A stretch of 64,000 nt of DNA, taken from positions 1 to 64,000 of the forward strand of contig NZ_JASNGB010000001.1 of NCBI RefSeq assembly GCF_030271215.1, given 5' to 3'. The stretch is from Deinococcus rhizophilus (GTDB taxonomy: Bacteria > Deinococcota > Deinococci > Deinococcales > Deinococcaceae). The position numbers and the translations under genes were made by a program. The notes beneath the pieces are model-generated. The model saw only the letters and a list, made by a program, of their open reading frames with translations, did no database searches and had not been told where the DNA came from. Below, in pieces: positions 48,785 to 58,000 of this stretch (position 1 is its first letter; each line of letters starts with the position of its first letter).

Positions 48785-50266
48785 TTAGGCTGTTTCTGGG
48801 GAAACTCTGTCAAGCCCTCCCGTCGGGGTGGGCGGGTGGTACCCCGGCTGCGGATGATTGGGCGGAATCTCCCCCGCTGGGATGTCCTTGAGGGGGTGCT
48901 CGACCAGCAGCGCCCGGCGCACGCATTCCAGCGCCCGGACGAGGCCAGGAAAGCGGCTCACGCTCTCGCGCAGTTCCAAGTGGCCGTCGTGGTCGCGGTA
49001 GATCAGGTGCTCGTCGTCGTCCTGCCGCCGCCCCTGCTTCTTACCCCCGGCGCGGTCGCTCAGGTCCTCGGCCCAGCGACACAGGTCCGCCCAGCCCCCC
49101 GGCCCTACCCGCGTCCCGGTCAGGGCCTCCAGTTCGGCGGCGTTCGCCACCACGAGGCTGTGGCCGTCCTCGCCGTAGACGATGGTGAGCCGGGTGTAGT
49201 ACTGGGTCATGCCGCCGTCCTCGTCCACCACGCGGACGCTCAGCACGTCGCCGTGGAAGTAGCGACCCGTAAAGTGCTTGACCCGCGCCCGCTCCAGCTC
49301 GCGGCCTACGGTGACGTATTGAAGACGCTGCTCCTGCACCTGGAGGGCCAGCGTGAGCGCATGGTCGTCGCGCCCCGCGATCAGCATCTGGCAGGCCTCC
49401 TGGGCCAGGGCATACGAGCGGGTCAGCGCGTCCGCCAGTTCCCCGTGCAGCCGATGTCCCTTTCCGCTCCCACCCGACTTCACGGCCATCGGCCCCAGCT
49501 CACTCTCCCCTACCCCGATGATCTGGCGCAACACCCCGTGAATCTTGGCCTGCTCGCGCTCCCCCTCGGAGAGGTCACGCACTTCCTTGTCCGAAAGGAA
49601 GTACCGGCGGTGGATGCACCTGGCGATGTTGTTAATCATCGCCCGCTGCTCCTGGGTCAGGCGGCCCACCTCGGCCTCCTGGGTGGGGACGGGAAGGTGG
49701 GTCGCTGTCACCGGCCCGCGCCCACCCCGCCCCGCCTGACGCGCCGCCGCAGCCACCGCCTCCGCGCCCGCCGCTTCGAGGAGCACGCGGGCGATGTCCG
49801 CCTTGATCGCCTTCTCGCTCCCCCCCGGCGCGATCATGCCCGCGAGCTGCCGCATCCGCTCCTCGGCATCCCAGCGCAGGGGTTCGGCACCGGGTTGCCC
49901 CTCCTCCTGGGCGGCGCTCGCCAGCATCTTGATGATCCGCTTCCATACGGGCCGGGAACGCGCGTCGGCCAGGTACGGCGGGGTTTCCGGCTGGGCCGGG
50001 GTGCGGCCGACATGGCGAACGGGGACCGTCTGCTCCGCGCCGTCGGGAAAGCGCAGGCGGACGCTGGGCGCCTGCACGCCGCTCCGGGGGCCGCGCACGA
50101 TGACCGCCCGGCTCCCCGCGCGGGGATGGGGGCGGGTGGGGCGGTAGTAGACCGGATCGCCGAGCTTCAGGCTCAGCAGGCCCGACGGCAGGGCTTTCCT
50201 CGGCTTGCGGGCGGCGCGGCGCTCGGTCAACCGCTCCTCCTCGATCAGGCGGTCTTTCCAGTTCAT
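48785..50266 (-). CDS. Large hypothetical early protein
   Basis: 493 aa. N-terminal basic region, a small beta domain (about 30-85, KLGDPVYYRPTRPHPRAGSR, SVRLRFPDGAEQTV), a helical basic linker, an HTH-like stretch (about 205-240, LTQEQRAMINNIARCIHRRYF) and a mixed C-terminal half (VLSVRVVDEDGGMTQYYTRL). Starts in an ATGA overlap and ends the early operon. Not recognised; the DNA-binding look fits a late-gene activator, but this is a guess. Confidence 0.68.
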   Translation of the reverse strand: MNWKDRLIEEERLTERRAARKPRKALPSGLLSLKLGDPVYYRPTRPHPRAGSRAVIVRGPRSGVQAPSVRLRFPDGAEQTVPVRHVGRTPAQPETPPYLADARSRPVWKRIIKMLASAAQEEGQPGAEPLRWDAEERMRQLAGMIAPGGSEKAIKADIARVLLEAAGAEAVAAAARQAGRGGRGPVTATHLPVPTQEAEVGRLTQEQRAMINNIARCIHRRYFLSDKEVRDLSEGEREQAKIHGVLRQIIGVGESELGPMAVKSGGSGKGHRLHGELADALTRSYALAQEACQMLIAGRDDHALTLALQVQEQRLQYVTVGRELERARVKHFTGRYFHGDVLSVRVVDEDGGMTQYYTRLTIVYGEDGHSLVVANAAELEALTGTRVGPGGWADLCRWAEDLSDRAGGKKQGRRQDDDEHLIYRDHDGHLELRESVSRFPGLVRALECVRRALLVEHPLKDIPAGEIPPNHPQPGYHPPTPTGGLDRVSPETA

Positions 50267-50670
50267 CGTGTGGCCTTTCTCTGTTCCAACAGGACGACCA
50301 GGCGGTCACGCTGGCGGTTGCGGGCGGCGATCTCCCCCAGCGAGGGGCCGCGCCGGGGCGCATAGGCCGGGCCGTAGCGCTGGCGGTAGGACTCCAAGGC
50401 GATCTCGCCGTAGCCGGTCAGCACGTACCCCGGGCCGTCCGGTCCCCAGGTCACCCACTGGACGCGCCCATCTTCCGCGAGGCGGCGCAGCAGGGCGCGG
50501 TGGTGATCGGTCAGGGGAGCGTGCTCGTCTTGGGTCCACAGGCCCGCGTCCTTCACGGCGAGCGCGGGGGGCTTCGGGATGCCGCTGAACACGGCGAGGA
50601 GACGGTAGAGGTGGGGCAGGCCAGATGGAACGGGGCGGATCTCCTGGGGGCGCTCAGCGGTGTGGGTCAT
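50263..50670 (-). CDS. Hypothetical early protein, possible winged helix
   Basis: 135 aa. Residues 45-100 look like a winged helix (APLTDHHRALLRRLAEDGR, VQWVTWGPDGPGYVLTGYGE), followed by a basic helix (EIAARNRQRDRLVVLLEQR). Overlaps neighbours on both sides by 4 nt, so it is cotranslated with the VRR-NUC gene. Not recognised. Confidence 0.68.
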   Translation of the reverse strand: MTHTAERPQEIRPVPSGLPHLYRLLAVFSGIPKPPALAVKDAGLWTQDEHAPLTDHHRALLRRLAEDGRVQWVTWGPDGPGYVLTGYGEIALESYRQRYGPAYAPRRGPSLGEIAARNRQRDRLVVLLEQRKATR

Positions 50671-51101
50671 GCAGTCCTTTCTTCAGCAAAAGCGAGTAAA
50701 TCAGGGAGGGTCCAGACGACAGCGACGCGGAGCCCGGCGGCGCACAGCTCTGCGTGCCGCTCCAATTGGGCCGCGCTGGGGACGTTGCCGGGCTGCTTGA
50801 GCTCCAGCCAGACGAGAGTGCCGGGCGGACGAAAGGCCAGCAGATCGGGAATGCCTTTGGTGGTCCACACGCTGCCGCCGCGCGCGCTGCCGAGGTACAT
50901 CTGCCAGACCGTCCAGCCCATGGCCTCCAGCTCGCGGACCGCCGCCGCCTGGAACGCGGCCTCGCTGACGTACCCGTTGCTGGCAGAACGCGGAAGCCCC
51001 GCGCCCGGCGCTCTGGCCGGGGCGGGGGCCTGCTCTTCCGGGAACAGGTGGGTGTGACGGCGGCGGTACTCCCGCAGCCAGGCGTCGTCGTAGGGCGTCA
51101 G
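50667..51101 (-). CDS. VRR-NUC domain nuclease
   Basis: 144 aa. The nuclease core is GIPDLLAFRPPG (catalytic Asp) then LVWLELKQPGNVPSAAQ (E-x-K) and a C-terminal AQLERHAELCAAGLRVAVV, the VRR-NUC pattern seen in phage and FAN1-type nucleases. No ATG or well-placed GTG: I set the start at a CTG (51101) that lies in a CTGA overlap with the preceding stop and has GAGGTG 5 nt upstream. A GTG at 51167 is the alternative. Probably resolves branched DNA during replication or recombination. Confidence 0.8.
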   Translation of the reverse strand: MTPYDDAWLREYRRRHTHLFPEEQAPAPARAPGAGLPRSASNGYVSEAAFQAAAVRELEAMGWTVWQMYLGSARGGSVWTTKGIPDLLAFRPPGTLVWLELKQPGNVPSAAQLERHAELCAAGLRVAVVWTLPDLLAFAEERTA

Positions 51102-51490
51102 AGCAGCACCTCGAGGTGGTTGGACGGGGTCAGCACCGCGTGGGGCGTGGACTTCCACCACCGCCACCAGGGACGCAGGGTGACAGTGCCGACGCGGACG
51201 TGGTGGTGGGTCTTCAGGAGGTGATAAACCTCCATCTCCTCGGCCCGCCGGATGCCCATGCCCCGGTACATCCCGCGCAGCACCAGACCCGTCTCCGGGC
51301 AGAAGGGAATGAAGACACGCGAGGCGTAGGCGATCTGTGCGGCGTCCTCGTGGTCTTTCGGCATGAGGTTCTCCACGGGCACGACGGCCCCGGTGCTGTT
51401 GATGGCGGCGAGTGCCCGGGCGCGGCCCACGGGGTCCAGCGGGCAGGGCGGATGGTGGGCAGTGGGGTGACCACAGAGGCGGCAGGTCAA
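51098..51490 (-). CDS. Small zinc-finger-like hypothetical protein
   Basis: 130 aa from a TTG at 51490 in a TTGA overlap. The first 25 residues read TCRLCGHPTAHHPPC, a likely zinc site (C-x2-C plus His and Cys). The rest is a mixed domain (IAYASRVFIPFCPETGLVL, VRVGTVTLRPWWRWW). Cotranslated with the genes on both sides. Not recognised. Confidence 0.65.
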   Translation of the reverse strand: MTCRLCGHPTAHHPPCPLDPVGRARALAAINSTGAVVPVENLMPKDHEDAAQIAYASRVFIPFCPETGLVLRGMYRGMGIRRAEEMEVYHLLKTHHHVRVGTVTLRPWWRWWKSTPHAVLTPSNHLEVLL

Positions 51491-52254
51491 GGCTGGTCCT
51501 CGCTTCCTTCGGCTTCGTGCTGCTGACGCCACGCCCGGGGGGCGTCCCAGATGGTTTTGGTGGCGGGGCCGGGGCGCATCTCCCCGGTCGCCGGGTCGAG
51601 TACCTCCAGCCAGTAGCCGTCTGGGCCGAACTGCAGGGCGCCGCGCAGGCCCATCTCTTGGAATCCCGCGACGTAGGCCATCGGCTTCACGTCGTCGGTG
51701 CCCTGGAAATCCTTGCGGTCCTGGGTGCCGCGCTGCACCGCCTTGCTGACGGCTTCCACGCGGCGCTCGGGCGGGATCTCGCTCAGGGGCACCGGCTCCT
51801 GGGTGTCGGGGTGCTCGACCTGCATCCCGTCGGCAAGGGTGCGGACGGTGTCGGCCACGCCCTGCACGTCGGCGCTGCTGGGCGTGGCCTTGCCGGTCAC
51901 GGCGCGGGTCACGGCGAGCACCAGGGCGTAGTCGTCGGGGGCCACCACCCCCAGGGCACGGGCCACCCGCTCGTTGCTGATCTCGATCCCGCGCTCGGCA
52001 GCCTCCTCCGCCACCTCTGCGAAGTCGATCAGTTGGTAGAGACGGGCGCGGGAAAGCCCGAAGGTCTCCAGCCCGTAAGCCTCGAAGGTGGGGTGGGTGC
52101 TGCGGTAGAGCCGCTCGCCCTGGAGGGTCCGCAGCGCCCGGCCCGCCATGATGCCCGCGCGGACGCCGACGAGAACCTGTTCCTCCAGTTCGGCGCGGCG
52201 GGCACGTTCCTCAGGGGTCAGAAGCTGCTGGACCTCGATCTCGGCGGTGGTCAC
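51487..52254 (-). CDS. KorB/ParB-like DNA-binding helical protein
   Basis: 255 aa. Residues about 15-75 contain a long helix then YGLETFGLSRARLYQLIDFAE, an HTH pattern shared with plasmid/phage partition-like and DUF3102-type proteins. The middle is helical, the end tryptophan-rich (TKTIWDAPRAWRQQ). GTG start in a 4-nt overlap. Probably binds DNA; role unknown. Confidence 0.7.
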   Translation of the reverse strand: MTTAEIEVQQLLTPEERARRAELEEQVLVGVRAGIMAGRALRTLQGERLYRSTHPTFEAYGLETFGLSRARLYQLIDFAEVAEEAAERGIEISNERVARALGVVAPDDYALVLAVTRAVTGKATPSSADVQGVADTVRTLADGMQVEHPDTQEPVPLSEIPPERRVEAVSKAVQRGTQDRKDFQGTDDVKPMAYVAGFQEMGLRGALQFGPDGYWLEVLDPATGEMRPGPATKTIWDAPRAWRQQHEAEGSEDQP

Positions 52255-52607
52255 GCCTGTCCCTCTTCGAGGTCGGGTCGGCGCGTCCAGCCGAACCGCT
52301 CCAACTCGTCGACCAGCCGGTCACTGCGGCGCAGGCTCTCGCGGAACACGGAGGTCCGGGCCTGAGGGTCGAACTCGCTCGGCTGCCAGGAGGTCGTCGA
52401 GAAGGACACCGAGTGGCCGTCGTCGCGGGACCTCACCATATGGACCTCAGCGCTGTTGGGATCGGCCGCGCTGGCTCGGATCTCGCCCGTGTAAACCCGC
52501 CGCTCGATGTTGGGCCTGCCGGGCTTGCCCTTGCTGCGGACTTCAAGGTGCAGGGTGGCGTTCCAGGGGGTAGGGGCGTTCACGGGAACTGTGCTTGCCT
52601 CAGGCAT
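52251..52607 (-). CDS. Hypothetical early protein
   Basis: 118 aa. Strand-rich N-terminal half (ATLHLEVRSKGKPGRPN, RRVYTGEIRASAADPN, SVSFSTTSWQPSEF) and a helical C-terminus (RESLRRSDRLVDELERFGW). The ATG overlaps the exonuclease gene end by 8 nt. Not recognised. Confidence 0.65.
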   Translation of the reverse strand: MPEASTVPVNAPTPWNATLHLEVRSKGKPGRPNIERRVYTGEIRASAADPNSAEVHMVRSRDDGHSVSFSTTSWQPSEFDPQARTSVFRESLRRSDRLVDELERFGWTRRPDLEEGQA

Positions 52608-53253
52608 TGGCCACCTCCTCGTTCAGCCAGGGCAGATCTGCGGGCGTGAGCAGTGCCGTCGCCTGAATCAGCCGCAGGGTGGCCAGCGCGTCGTCGAGCG
52701 CCGCGTGGGCCCGGAGGTCATCGGTCTGCACGCCCCGCTGGATGCAGGCGTCGCGCAGCTTGGCCCAGCGCCAGGAGCGGTGATGGTCATTCCACAATCC
52801 CGCAAGAGGTGCGTAGGCTTCCATCACGCATTCCGCTGAGCGACAGAAGGTCTGAAAGGGTTTGTACTCGTCGCTGTGCCCCCGGCCGCTGGGGTGGGCG
52901 TACCACTGCGGCATCGCGGCGTCGAGCGTGTCGCTCAGGCGAGGCACGTCGAAAGCCTTGTTGTAGATCACGATGCGGTGGGCGCTCAGGATGTCGCGGA
53001 GGCGCGGCCAGAACGCGGCGATAGATGGGCAGTCCTGCACGTCGGGGTCGGTGATGCCGTGGACCGCCTGCGCGCCGGGTTCAATCGGGCAGCTCGGGCG
53101 GATGCGCTCATTGAAGAGTGTCCGGCCCCAGGCGTCTACAATGCCCAGCTCGATCACCTCCCCGTGAAAGCCGGTGGTCTCGGTGTCGAGAACGGCGAGG
53201 CGGGGGTCGGTAGCCCAGTCGAGAAACAGGTCGAGGTGGGGACTGTTCGTCAT
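52600..53253 (-). CDS. DnaQ-like 3'-5' exonuclease (DEDDh)
   Basis: 217 aa. Exo I: LAVLDTETTGF with D and E; Exo II: IVIYNKAFDVPRL with Asp; Exo III: RAHAALDDALAT with His and Asp, so all DEDDh catalytic positions are present. Length is that of a stand-alone exonuclease. It would trim 3' ends during phage DNA replication or recombination. Starts just after the ASCH gene ends. Confidence 0.88.
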   Translation of the reverse strand: MTNSPHLDLFLDWATDPRLAVLDTETTGFHGEVIELGIVDAWGRTLFNERIRPSCPIEPGAQAVHGITDPDVQDCPSIAAFWPRLRDILSAHRIVIYNKAFDVPRLSDTLDAAMPQWYAHPSGRGHSDEYKPFQTFCRSAECVMEAYAPLAGLWNDHHRSWRWAKLRDACIQRGVQTDDLRAHAALDDALATLRLIQATALLTPADLPWLNEEVANA

Positions 53254-53255
53254 GG

Positions 53256-53717
53256 TCAGGCGCTCCGGAGGTGGGAGAGGGCTTCGAGTTGCGTGTTCAC
53301 GTCGGCCAGCACGTCACCAGTCAGTGCCCAGAAGCCCAGGCTCCCGGACACCGCGACCGGATTGGGCAGCACGCGCACGTTGTCCAGCACCAGGGCGAGG
53401 CTGCCGAAGTACCAGCGCTCCTGCCCGGGCGGGCACGGGTCACCGGGCAGCAGCAGGCCGGTCACGGTGACCACGCTGGTGACGGCCTTGCTGGGCACGT
53501 CCTGGCGGCGGTAGAGCACGCCGGTCAGTCGCTCGATGTACTCGGCGCCGTCACGGTCGTAGGTGCCGCTGCTGTGAATAGCGAGGTCCTGGCCGACCAT
53601 GCGCCGGGCCTGCGCGATCAGGTGCGGGTGCCGGGCCCAGCGCGGGCGGTTCTCGGTGCGCTTGCCGTGGCGCTCGATAGCGGTGGGCCAGGGGACGGAG
53701 ACGGACAGCGCCTTCAT
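53256..53717 (-). CDS. ASCH (PUA-like) domain protein
   Basis: 153 aa. Begins MKALSVSVPWPTAIERHGKRTENR, the ASCH N-terminal pattern, and closes with SGSLGFWAL after a central VTGLLLPGDPC strand. ASCH proteins bind RNA or modified nucleosides; some remove acetyl groups from cytidine derivatives. ATGA overlap with the gene upstream. Confidence 0.82.
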   Translation of the reverse strand: MKALSVSVPWPTAIERHGKRTENRPRWARHPHLIAQARRMVGQDLAIHSSGTYDRDGAEYIERLTGVLYRRQDVPSKAVTSVVTVTGLLLPGDPCPPGQERWYFGSLALVLDNVRVLPNPVAVSGSLGFWALTGDVLADVNTQLEALSHLRSA

Positions 53718-54136
53718 GCGCTCAGCCCCTCGCCGTCGCGGTCTTCATCCTTGGGCGGGAACAGGGGCGTGGACGGCTCCACGATCTCCACCGTCAGTTC
53801 CACCTCGTAGGTGTCCGGGTCCGCCGGGTCGAAGTACCGCTCGAAGCGGGCGTGCTCGTTGAAGTGGACCTCGACGACCGCCACGACCTTGTAGTCCTTG
53901 GTCTTGCTGCCCTTGCTGGTGAGATTCCACGTGCGCCAGTCGCCGCCGCCGAAGATGCGCAGGGTGAAGGTAGCGGCCTCGCGGGTGTCCTTCTTACGCG
54001 TGATGCGGTGCGCCCGCTGGAGGTACTTCAGGTCCGCGCCGCTGGGCAGTTCAAGGTGCAGGGTGGTGAAGGGCACGCCTTCCTTGTTCCGCTCGTGCTT
54101 GATGGCGTCCACGCTGACTTTCAGGGTCTGTTTCAT
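53714..54136 (-). CDS. Hypothetical early protein
   Basis: 140 aa from the ATG at 54136 (ATGA overlap). Beta-rich and basic in the first half (VSVDAIKHERNKEGVPFTTL, ATFTLRIFGGGDWRTWNL), acidic at the end (DPDTYEVELTVEIVE). Shape suggests a small OB-fold-like single-strand DNA binder, though no family motif is visible. Directly upstream of the ASCH gene. Confidence 0.65.
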   Translation of the reverse strand: MKQTLKVSVDAIKHERNKEGVPFTTLHLELPSGADLKYLQRAHRITRKKDTREAATFTLRIFGGGDWRTWNLTSKGSKTKDYKVVAVVEVHFNEHARFERYFDPADPDTYEVELTVEIVEPSTPLFPPKDEDRDGEGLSA

Positions 54137-54636
54137 GCTTGGGCTCCGAAATCGAACAGGCTGGGCATGACGCACTGGCCCGGCGGGATGGAGACGGGCG
54201 GCACCGTGGGGACGGCTGCCTCGGGGGCAGGGGTGGATTCCTGCTCAGGAGCGGCCTCCCACTCGCCCGGACGCACGAGGCCTGCACCACGGCGGCTCTC
54301 CACGACGGCGGCGCGACTCCCGTCGGCCCAGGTCAGGTAGTGCGTGACGGTGGCCCGCCCCAGCACAGGCGAGAGCACCTCCTGGCCGATCTCCGGCAAC
54401 GGCCGCTCGGGGGCCAAACTCGGGCCAGCCGCCGCCGCTTCCTGGGGCTCAGGGGCCTGGGGCTCGCCGAGGACGGGGGCACAGCGCAGGGCCGCGAGCT
54501 GCTCGGGCGAGTAGCGGGTGACTGTCATCCCCTGGGCTTCCATGCAGCAGCGGAACTCTTCACCGAAGCCCTCGGGCCAGTCGCAGGTCGAGGCGTGCAG
54601 GAAGCCGCGAGCGTTGCGGGCCTGGAGGTAATCCAT
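54133..54636 (-). CDS. Hypothetical early protein with Pro/Glu-rich linker
   Basis: 167 aa. N-terminal 50 residues form a compact domain with two cysteine sites (STCDWPEG, FRCCMEAQG), then a long disordered Pro/Ala/Glu stretch around a strand segment (RATVTHYLTWADGSRAAVVE), and a short C-terminal MPSLFDFGA that looks like a beta-clamp-type or SSB-type tail motif. Cotranslated with both neighbours. Confidence 0.62.
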   Translation of the reverse strand: MDYLQARNARGFLHASTCDWPEGFGEEFRCCMEAQGMTVTRYSPEQLAALRCAPVLGEPQAPEPQEAAAAGPSLAPERPLPEIGQEVLSPVLGRATVTHYLTWADGSRAAVVESRRGAGLVRPGEWEAAPEQESTPAPEAAVPTVPPVSIPPGQCVMPSLFDFGAQA

Positions 54637-54950
54637 CAGGCCACCTCCCAGACCATCTCTCTGGCCCGCTCGCGCTCCTCGCGCTGGCGTTCGTAGGCGT
54701 TGGCCCGCTCCCAGCCCCGGTGCCAGTGCCGAGCGCCGTCCTCGGGCTCCTGGGGGCCGCTGCGCTGGCTCTGGAGGTTCATGCGGGCGTTCCAGCCGTC
54801 CCGCCAGCGGCAGGCGTGGAAGCGGGTGCAGCCGAACCCCGCGATCTCGCCGCTCGGCAGGATCAGGCCGTAGCGGTCGGGGTTTCCGGGGCGGGGGTAG
54901 GGCTCAATGGACAGGGGGGCGTGCGGCGAGGTCCGTACAGGTGTCGTCAT
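54636..54950 (-). CDS. Hypothetical early protein
   Basis: 104 aa. Strand segment GLILPSGEIAGFGCTRFHAC then a long Arg/Glu/Trp helix (RHWHRGWERANAYERQREE). The ATG follows a hairpin region downstream of the methyltransferase-ParB gene. TGATG junction with the next gene. Not recognised. Confidence 0.62.
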   Translation of the reverse strand: MTTPVRTSPHAPLSIEPYPRPGNPDRYGLILPSGEIAGFGCTRFHACRWRDGWNARMNLQSQRSGPQEPEDGARHWHRGWERANAYERQREERERAREMVWEVA

Positions 54951-54966
54951 GATCAGTGCCTCCGTA

Positions 54967-54991
54967 GGGGGGCCGCGCGAGGCAGCCCCCC
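54967..54991 (-). terminator. Hairpin after the methyltransferase-ParB gene
   Basis: Stem GGGGGGC (54967-54973) with GCCCCCC (54985-54991), loop 11 nt, just past the stop of the 1005-aa gene. No T-run, so probably partial. Confidence 0.55.
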
Positions 54992-55003
54992 TGGTTGCGG
55001 CGT

Positions 55004-58000
55004 TCAGTCGGCGGCGGTCGCGGTGGCGTCAGGCCCGAGTTCCTCGGCCATGCGTTTCAGGGCAGCCCACTCGCGCAGTTCCCCGGCGTCCATGTCGCCG
55101 ATCTCCTGCCGGACGAGAGCGAGGGCATCCGCCGCCGTGTCCTGATCGGTCGGATCGTGCCCCAGGTCTTCGAGCAGGTCGCCCACTTGCCGGTCGCTCA
55201 GGCGCGAGAGCAGCGCGAGAGCATCCGCGCGGTATTGGGCGTCTGCCGGGTCCGGCCCCGCGACCTCCGGGAAACGGGCCAGGGGCGGCACGTAGCCCCG
55301 TGCGTGCAGCTCGTCGGCGTGCTGGAGGATGGCGGCGCGAATGTCCTTGTTGGTGCTGAGGTTGCCGACGTTCTGGGCGATGTACGGCAGGTTCGCGTCG
55401 GCGGCCAGTTCCAGCAGGCGGTCGCGCGGGTAGGCCTTCAGGTGGTCGTCGGTGAGTTTGAACGTCACCTTCGCGCCCACATCGGCGGCGAGGCAGGTCA
55501 AGAACGCGTAGGGCGCGTGCATCGGGTTGTACTCGCGCCAGCGGCCCACCGCCTGCGCGATCAGCACGCTCTGGAGGTCCAGCAGCTCCTCCAGGGTGAG
55601 GGTCAGGAGGGCCTGGAGAACCTGATAGGCGTCCTCTCCCTCCGAGTTATGGCCGAACGTCCGGCCGACCGGGTTCTTCGGCTCCGCCGTGTCGGGCACC
55701 CGGAGGAGGCCGTTCAGCTTGGCGTCGAGGTCGCGCAGGCGCTGGAGGCCCGTGGGGATGGGCACTGTGTGGACGTGCTGGAAATGGGTGTGGAGGCTGA
55801 CCGGCTCGGCCCCCAACATGGAGAGGATGGTCAGCGCGACCCCGCGCTTGTGGTCGCCCACCAGGGCGCCGCGCAGGGCCGTCGCGCGAGCCTCGTGACC
55901 GTCCACCCAGCCGGACTTGCGAATGGCGCCGCCGTCGCTGCCCGAGGCCTCGCTCGCGGCCTGCTTGCGCTGCTCGGCCTGCTGCTTGGCCTCGTGGCTC
56001 TTGATGTCGCTCGCGCGGCAGGTCCGGATCTCCCGAACCTCGCCGGTGATCGTGCTCAGCATGATGACGGTCCCCCGCAGTTCCTTCGGTGCACCGTAAT
56101 CGCGGTACTCGTCATGCGACGGGCTCAGGTACGTCGAGTTCACCAGCTTGAGGTCCACGAAGTACTGTTCCTTCTTGCCCTCCAGACTCTTGGCGCGGGC
56201 TTTTGCCCAGTCCATCTGGAGAGCCATCGCGGCCTGCGGGTCCGCGAAGCGGGCGGGCTCGTCGCCGAACAGATCCTCCACGACCTCCAGGCCCGAGGCG
56301 GGCACGTCGAACTTCGCGCTCTGCACCAGGAGGGTGCTGCGCTGAATCAGGCTCCGGAGGCCGGAAGCCACCACGCCCCGCTTGGCCTCTGCCACGACGT
56401 GCTTGCGCAGTGGGCCGGAAGTCTGAGCGATCACCTGGGCCTGCTCCAGCCCGATCTGCCCCGAGTTGAACAGCTCGCGCCCGTCCTCGCCCAGCCCCTC
56501 GGCCAACACCAGGCGCTGCTGCACGGTTTTCGCGCTGTACCCGAAGCGCAGGGCAATGTCGCCCGGCGTGGCACCCAGGGCCACCATCTGCGCGAAGGCG
56601 TCGGCCTCCTCGATGGGGGTCATGTTCCGCCGCTCGACGTTCTCGGCGGTCGCCAGTTGCAGCGCCTCCAGATCGGAGAGCGGCTGCACCCGGACGGGCA
56701 CGAGGTAGTCGGCGGGGATGCGACCCTGCTCGGCGAGCAGCTGCAGGGCGCGCAGGCGGCGGCCACCGGCCACCACTTCCACGTCCTGGCCATTCTCGGC
56801 TACGCGGCCCACGAGGTTCTGCATCAGGCCCTTGTGGAGGATGGACTCGGCCAGTTCCTCGACCGCCGCCGGGTCGAAGAACTGGCGGGGGTTGAGCGGG
56901 GAGGCGACGAGCTGCTCGACGCGGAACAGGCTCTGGCTGCTGCCGTCGAGGATGGGGGTGACGGGCTGAGGCTCGGAGGCGGCTTCAACGGGGGGGGAGG
57001 CCTGCTCGGGTTGCGCCCAGGTCGCCGCTTTCTCCAGCGCCGTAACGGGCATCCAGATGCGGGTGCCGTCGGCGTACAGCAACTGCGCCTCGTCGCCCTT
57101 CAGGTCAGCGATCACCGCGAGGTCCTTGCGACCCGTCCGCACCCGCACGTCGTCACCGGGTTTGAGGGGCGGGGCGGCGGGGGCCTCGGCCTGCTTGCTG
57201 CTCTTCCGGGTGGTCTTGGCGGGCTGTTCGGTGGGGACGGGCATAGCAACCTCCTGTGCGGGAGCGGGCTTGCGGACGCAGAGGGTCACGGTCTGGACGC
57301 CCGTGCCGCTCTCGACAAAGGCGCTGGCGTCGTTCTCGGCGTATTCGCCGTGGTCTTCGACGAGGGCACGGAAGGCCTGCGCCCGCTTGTCCTGGCGGAA
57401 GGTGAACCCGCTGGGGGCGATGGCGACGAGGGTGCCGCCCGGCGTGAGGCAGTTGGTCCAGGCGTGCTCGATGTGGGTGATGTAGGCTTGCGCGTCCCCC
57501 TCGGCGGTGAACGGCGGATTCATGACGATCACGGGGTAACGCTCGTTCGGCGTGAACTGGAGGAAGTCGCGGGCCACCGGCTGATACCCGGCCCCGACGA
57601 GGTGGGCGTGCCGGGTGTCGTCGAGCTCAATCACGTCCACCTCGGCCCCGGCGTCCAGCAGCGCGTCGGCAATGGCCCCGTCTCCGGCGCTGGGTTCCAG
57701 CACCCGCACGCCGCACACGTCGCCCAGGAAGCTGAGCATCAGTTCCACCAGCGACTGGGGCGTTTCGAAGAAGGCCAGCGGGTTGCGCTTGGGCAGCTTG
57801 TCGCCGTCCAGCACCCCGGCCAGGATCTGGCGCACGTCGCTCGTGAACAGGTGGGCCTGGGCCTTGCGGTTCCACTTGCCGCCCAGGGCCTCGATCGCCT
57901 TGGCGGTGGCCTGATAGAGCTTGCGGTCGAGGTCACCGGCGAGGGTCAGCGTCAGGCCGTCCTCGCTGATCGTGGCCTCGCGCAGGACCGCCTGCACGTC

